Below, piece after piece: positions 48,796-50,597 of a DNA stretch of 50,597 nt. A program made the translations under genes and the position numbers. A model generated the notes under the pieces. That model saw nothing but the letters and a program-made list of their open reading frames with translations, did not search any database and was not told the origin of the DNA. Numbering within the stretch: position 1 is the stretch's first letter; every line of letters begins with the position of its first letter. This DNA is from a virus: positions 1 to 50,597 of the IMG/VR virus record IMGVR_UViG_3300022935_000028; one strand, written 5' to 3'.

Positions 48796-50597
48796 TTATC
48801 CTAGTATAAGGACGTAAAGATCAAGCAAATCATTTATTGTTGCTTCGTCGACACCGCCGCCTGCTCCTGTAGCTGCTTGCCAACTAATTGTATCGTAAAC
48901 TTCTAATTGTCCAGAAGTTATATTATAACGCATCATTCCGTCTGGTGGATTTGCAGGTCTATCAAAGTCAGTACCCGTAGGAATTACTAAACCTTTTGCT
49001 CCTCCAAATTTAATGTATCCACTTGCTTCACCTTTTAAGACTTGTACATTATTACTAGTGTTAATAATATTTTTTTCTTTAATAATAATGTCATCTACTA
49101 TAAGTGCATTATTTGTAAGTCCTCGTTGTAATATTAAGTCTGTATCTAAAGTATTACTAGATACTACATTATTATCAAACAGAACATCGTCTACCCCTAA
49201 TCCGTGTATACTTAAATTTGTTTCAGATACAGTTCCTACTTGTGTATTATCTACTCTAAAAATTATTGTATTATCTGTATTATGTGCATCAACACTAGTA
49301 GTTCTGTCTGAAGAATATATTCCTCCAAAACTTAAATTTCCTGTAGAATAACCTTCAAATAAATTTGTATCTGTATTATATCTAATTTCACCTTCTATGT
49401 CGTTTCTATCAAGATTAGAACCTCTAGAAATAATTAATCCTGGATTATTTTCTAAACTAAGATATTCATTATCAGGAGAAAATATCAAAGAACCATTTAT
49501 AGTTGTTATTGTATTCCCGCTTATCTGTATGTTGCCTGTTTCAATAAAAACTCCATCTATGTAAGTAATATTATCGTTTTCTCCAACGTATATTGCACTA
49601 ACATCATCTAGGTTTACAGATTCAATATCAAAACTAGTTGTTCCGTCGTCAAAATTTGCAAAAAAGGCATCACCTACTCTAAAAGTTCCAGATTGATCAG
49701 TTGTAACATAATGTATTGTGCCGTTGTTTACTTCAACTACTTCTTGATCTTGTAAAAAAAGACTCAAATCATTATCTACATTTTTTCCAGCGCCAATGTA
49801 TCCAAAGTTATGTCCTATTAGATACATTAAAGTATCTGCTCCATCTGCTACTGCACCATAATTTCCATATATATTAGCCGAACCGATTGATCTTATTTCT
49901 GCGCCAAATCTTGTTATATTGCCACCTAAACCTAAAAGCCCCTGTGTTGCATATAATCCTCTGTTAGCAAAATATGTAAAACTGTTAAGCCATTCTACTC
50001 TAACACCATTTGTCATTGTAATAGTATCTACGCCAGGTGTAATAAATGTTGCACTATGGAATAGCATACTACCTTCTAGTGTAGCACTATCGAGTACACC
50101 TCCGTCGATATATGCTCCGCCTCCTGCATCGCCTTCATTAAATCCTCTAGGATCACTTGCACTTGTTACACTGCCCTGTGTAATAACAGTTACATTTCTA
50201 ATATACGGTGATCTTTCAGATATAACAGTTCCATTTTGAAATACAAACGCATATCCTGGTGCATAAAAATCTTTTATTGTAACATCTGCTACAGTTGTAT
50301 TTTGTGTTAATTCAAAAGCATTGTTAGTGTTTGTTACAGTTGTTGGTTTTATTATAGTGTTTCTTAAATCTTCTCCACGTATTGTAACATTTTCTGGTAC
50401 AACTAATGGAAATGTTTCTTCATATTCACCTGGATAAATGTGTATAGTTACAGGTCCTGCTGTGCTTGCATCGCAAACACTTAAAGCGTGTGCAATAGTT
50501 CTAAACGGTCCTTGTTGATGATCACCGACATTAGTATCATCTCCGTTTATAGCAACATAAAAAATGTTGCCTTGTCTTCTAGTTAAAGTTGTGCCTT
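48796..50597 (-). CDS. giant virion protein with beta-helix region, N-terminus beyond the window
   Basis: The frame runs from the stop at 48796 to the right edge without interruption; the first visible residues are GTTLTRRQGNIFYVAINGDD, so the start is outside. It is a paralogue of the 983-residue protein: GDHQQGPFRTIAHALS, VTIHIYPGEYEETFPLVVPE, RSPYIRNVTVITQG, GSMLFHSATFITPGVDTI and RVEWLNSFTYFANRGLYA follow the same order, then short shaft repeats and a C-terminal GMMRYNITSGQLEVYDT unit. A Met at 50067 could be mistaken for the start, but the coding pattern and paralogy continue at least 176 codons upstream of it. Likely a fibre or spike protein with a pectate-lyase-like beta-helix; no catalytic site can be named. 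Confidence 0.88.
   Translation of the reverse strand, partial: GTTLTRRQGNIFYVAINGDDTNVGDHQQGPFRTIAHALSVCDASTAGPVTIHIYPGEYEETFPLVVPENVTIRGEDLRNTIIKPTTVTNTNNAFELTQNTTVADVTIKDFYAPGYAFVFQNGTVISERSPYIRNVTVITQGSVTSASDPRGFNEGDAGGGAYIDGGVLDSATLEGSMLFHSATFITPGVDTITMTNGVRVEWLNSFTYFANRGLYATQGLLGLGGNITRFGAEIRSIGSANIYGNYGAVADGADTLMYLIGHNFGYIGAGKNVDNDLSLFLQDQEVVEVNNGTIHYVTTDQSGTFRVGDAFFANFDDGTTSFDIESVNLDDVSAIYVGENDNITYIDGVFIETGNIQISGNTITTINGSLIFSPDNEYLSLENNPGLIISRGSNLDRNDIEGEIRYNTDTNLFEGYSTGNLSFGGIYSSDRTTSVDAHNTDNTIIFRVDNTQVGTVSETNLSIHGLGVDDVLFDNNVVSSNTLDTDLILQRGLTNNALIVDDIIIKEKNIINTSNNVQVLKGEASGYIKFGGAKGLVIPTGTDFDRPANPPDGMMRYNITSGQLEVYDTISWQAATGAGGGVDEATINDLLDLYVLILG

Noticed and set aside
48796-50067. 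The right-hand giant gene starting at the Met at 50067
   Set aside because: The same frame stays open and aligns with its paralogue for about 176 more codons to the window edge.
1-50597. tRNA genes, CRISPR arrays, integrase and att sites, insertion sequences
   Set aside because: I looked for cloverleaf-like stretches, spaced DNA repeats and recombinase motifs in gaps and genes. Gaps are too short and none was seen; the DNA repeats present are protein-coding modules.

Overview
This window is the structural (late) region of a large, AT-rich, T4-like contractile-tailed phage. The gene types match marine T4-like phages of cyanobacteria and SAR11-type hosts: T4 gp4, gp13, gp14, gp15, gp16, gp17, gp18 and gp19 homologues, very long modular fibre proteins, T4-type late promoter octamers and almost no non-coding DNA. 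The exact host cannot be read from the sequence. No tRNA, CRISPR array, integrase or insertion sequence was seen.

Layout. (1) 1-12454, minus strand: neck protein gp13, a P-loop dNMP-kinase-like protein, tail sheath gp18, tail tube gp19, a second tube-like protein, a small conserved protein, head-completion protein gp4, small terminase gp16, two uncharacterised proteins, large terminase gp17 and a protein running off the left edge. One small zinc/HNH-like gene lies on the plus strand inside this block. (2) 12499-18518, plus strand: neck protein gp14, sheath stabiliser gp15, a Nudix hydrolase, then a tight ADP-heptose operon (hldE, hldD, a cupin, gmhB) starting at a consensus sigma70 promoter. 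(3) 18515-26374, minus strand: a 2174-residue repeat-rich fibre-like protein and two smaller virion-type proteins. (4) 26402-30013, minus strand: a sugar-decoration cassette of GT9/heptosyltransferase-like protein, SGNH-type protein and O-carbamoyltransferase. (5) 30113-34669, minus strand: three Cys/Gly-rich adhesin-like proteins interleaved with two tail-fibre-assembly-type proteins and two small beta proteins. (6) 34685-50597, minus strand: four giant related virion proteins with CBM5/12-like repeats, beta-helix segments, a beta-propeller insert and a shared C-terminal module, plus two small proteins. The last giant gene runs off the right edge.

How the parts may work together. Regions 1 and 2 build the head-tail connector, package DNA and build the tail; regions 3, 5 and 6 supply baseplate, fibre and adhesin parts. 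The most interesting system is split between regions 2 and 4: the phage carries three enzymes of the ADP-L-glycero-D-manno-heptose pathway plus a candidate heptosyltransferase, carbamoyltransferase and SGNH enzyme. I infer a phage-encoded route to a (carbamoylated) heptose put on either the virion or the host envelope. GmhA, the first pathway enzyme, is not in the window.

Regulation. Two late-gene start classes are visible. Most genes have a T4-type octamer about 18-40 nt upstream plus a Shine-Dalgarno sequence. Five genes have the octamer only 4-5 nt before ATG and no well-placed Shine-Dalgarno, which predicts leaderless late mRNAs. gp13 and gp14 diverge from one palindromic double late promoter.
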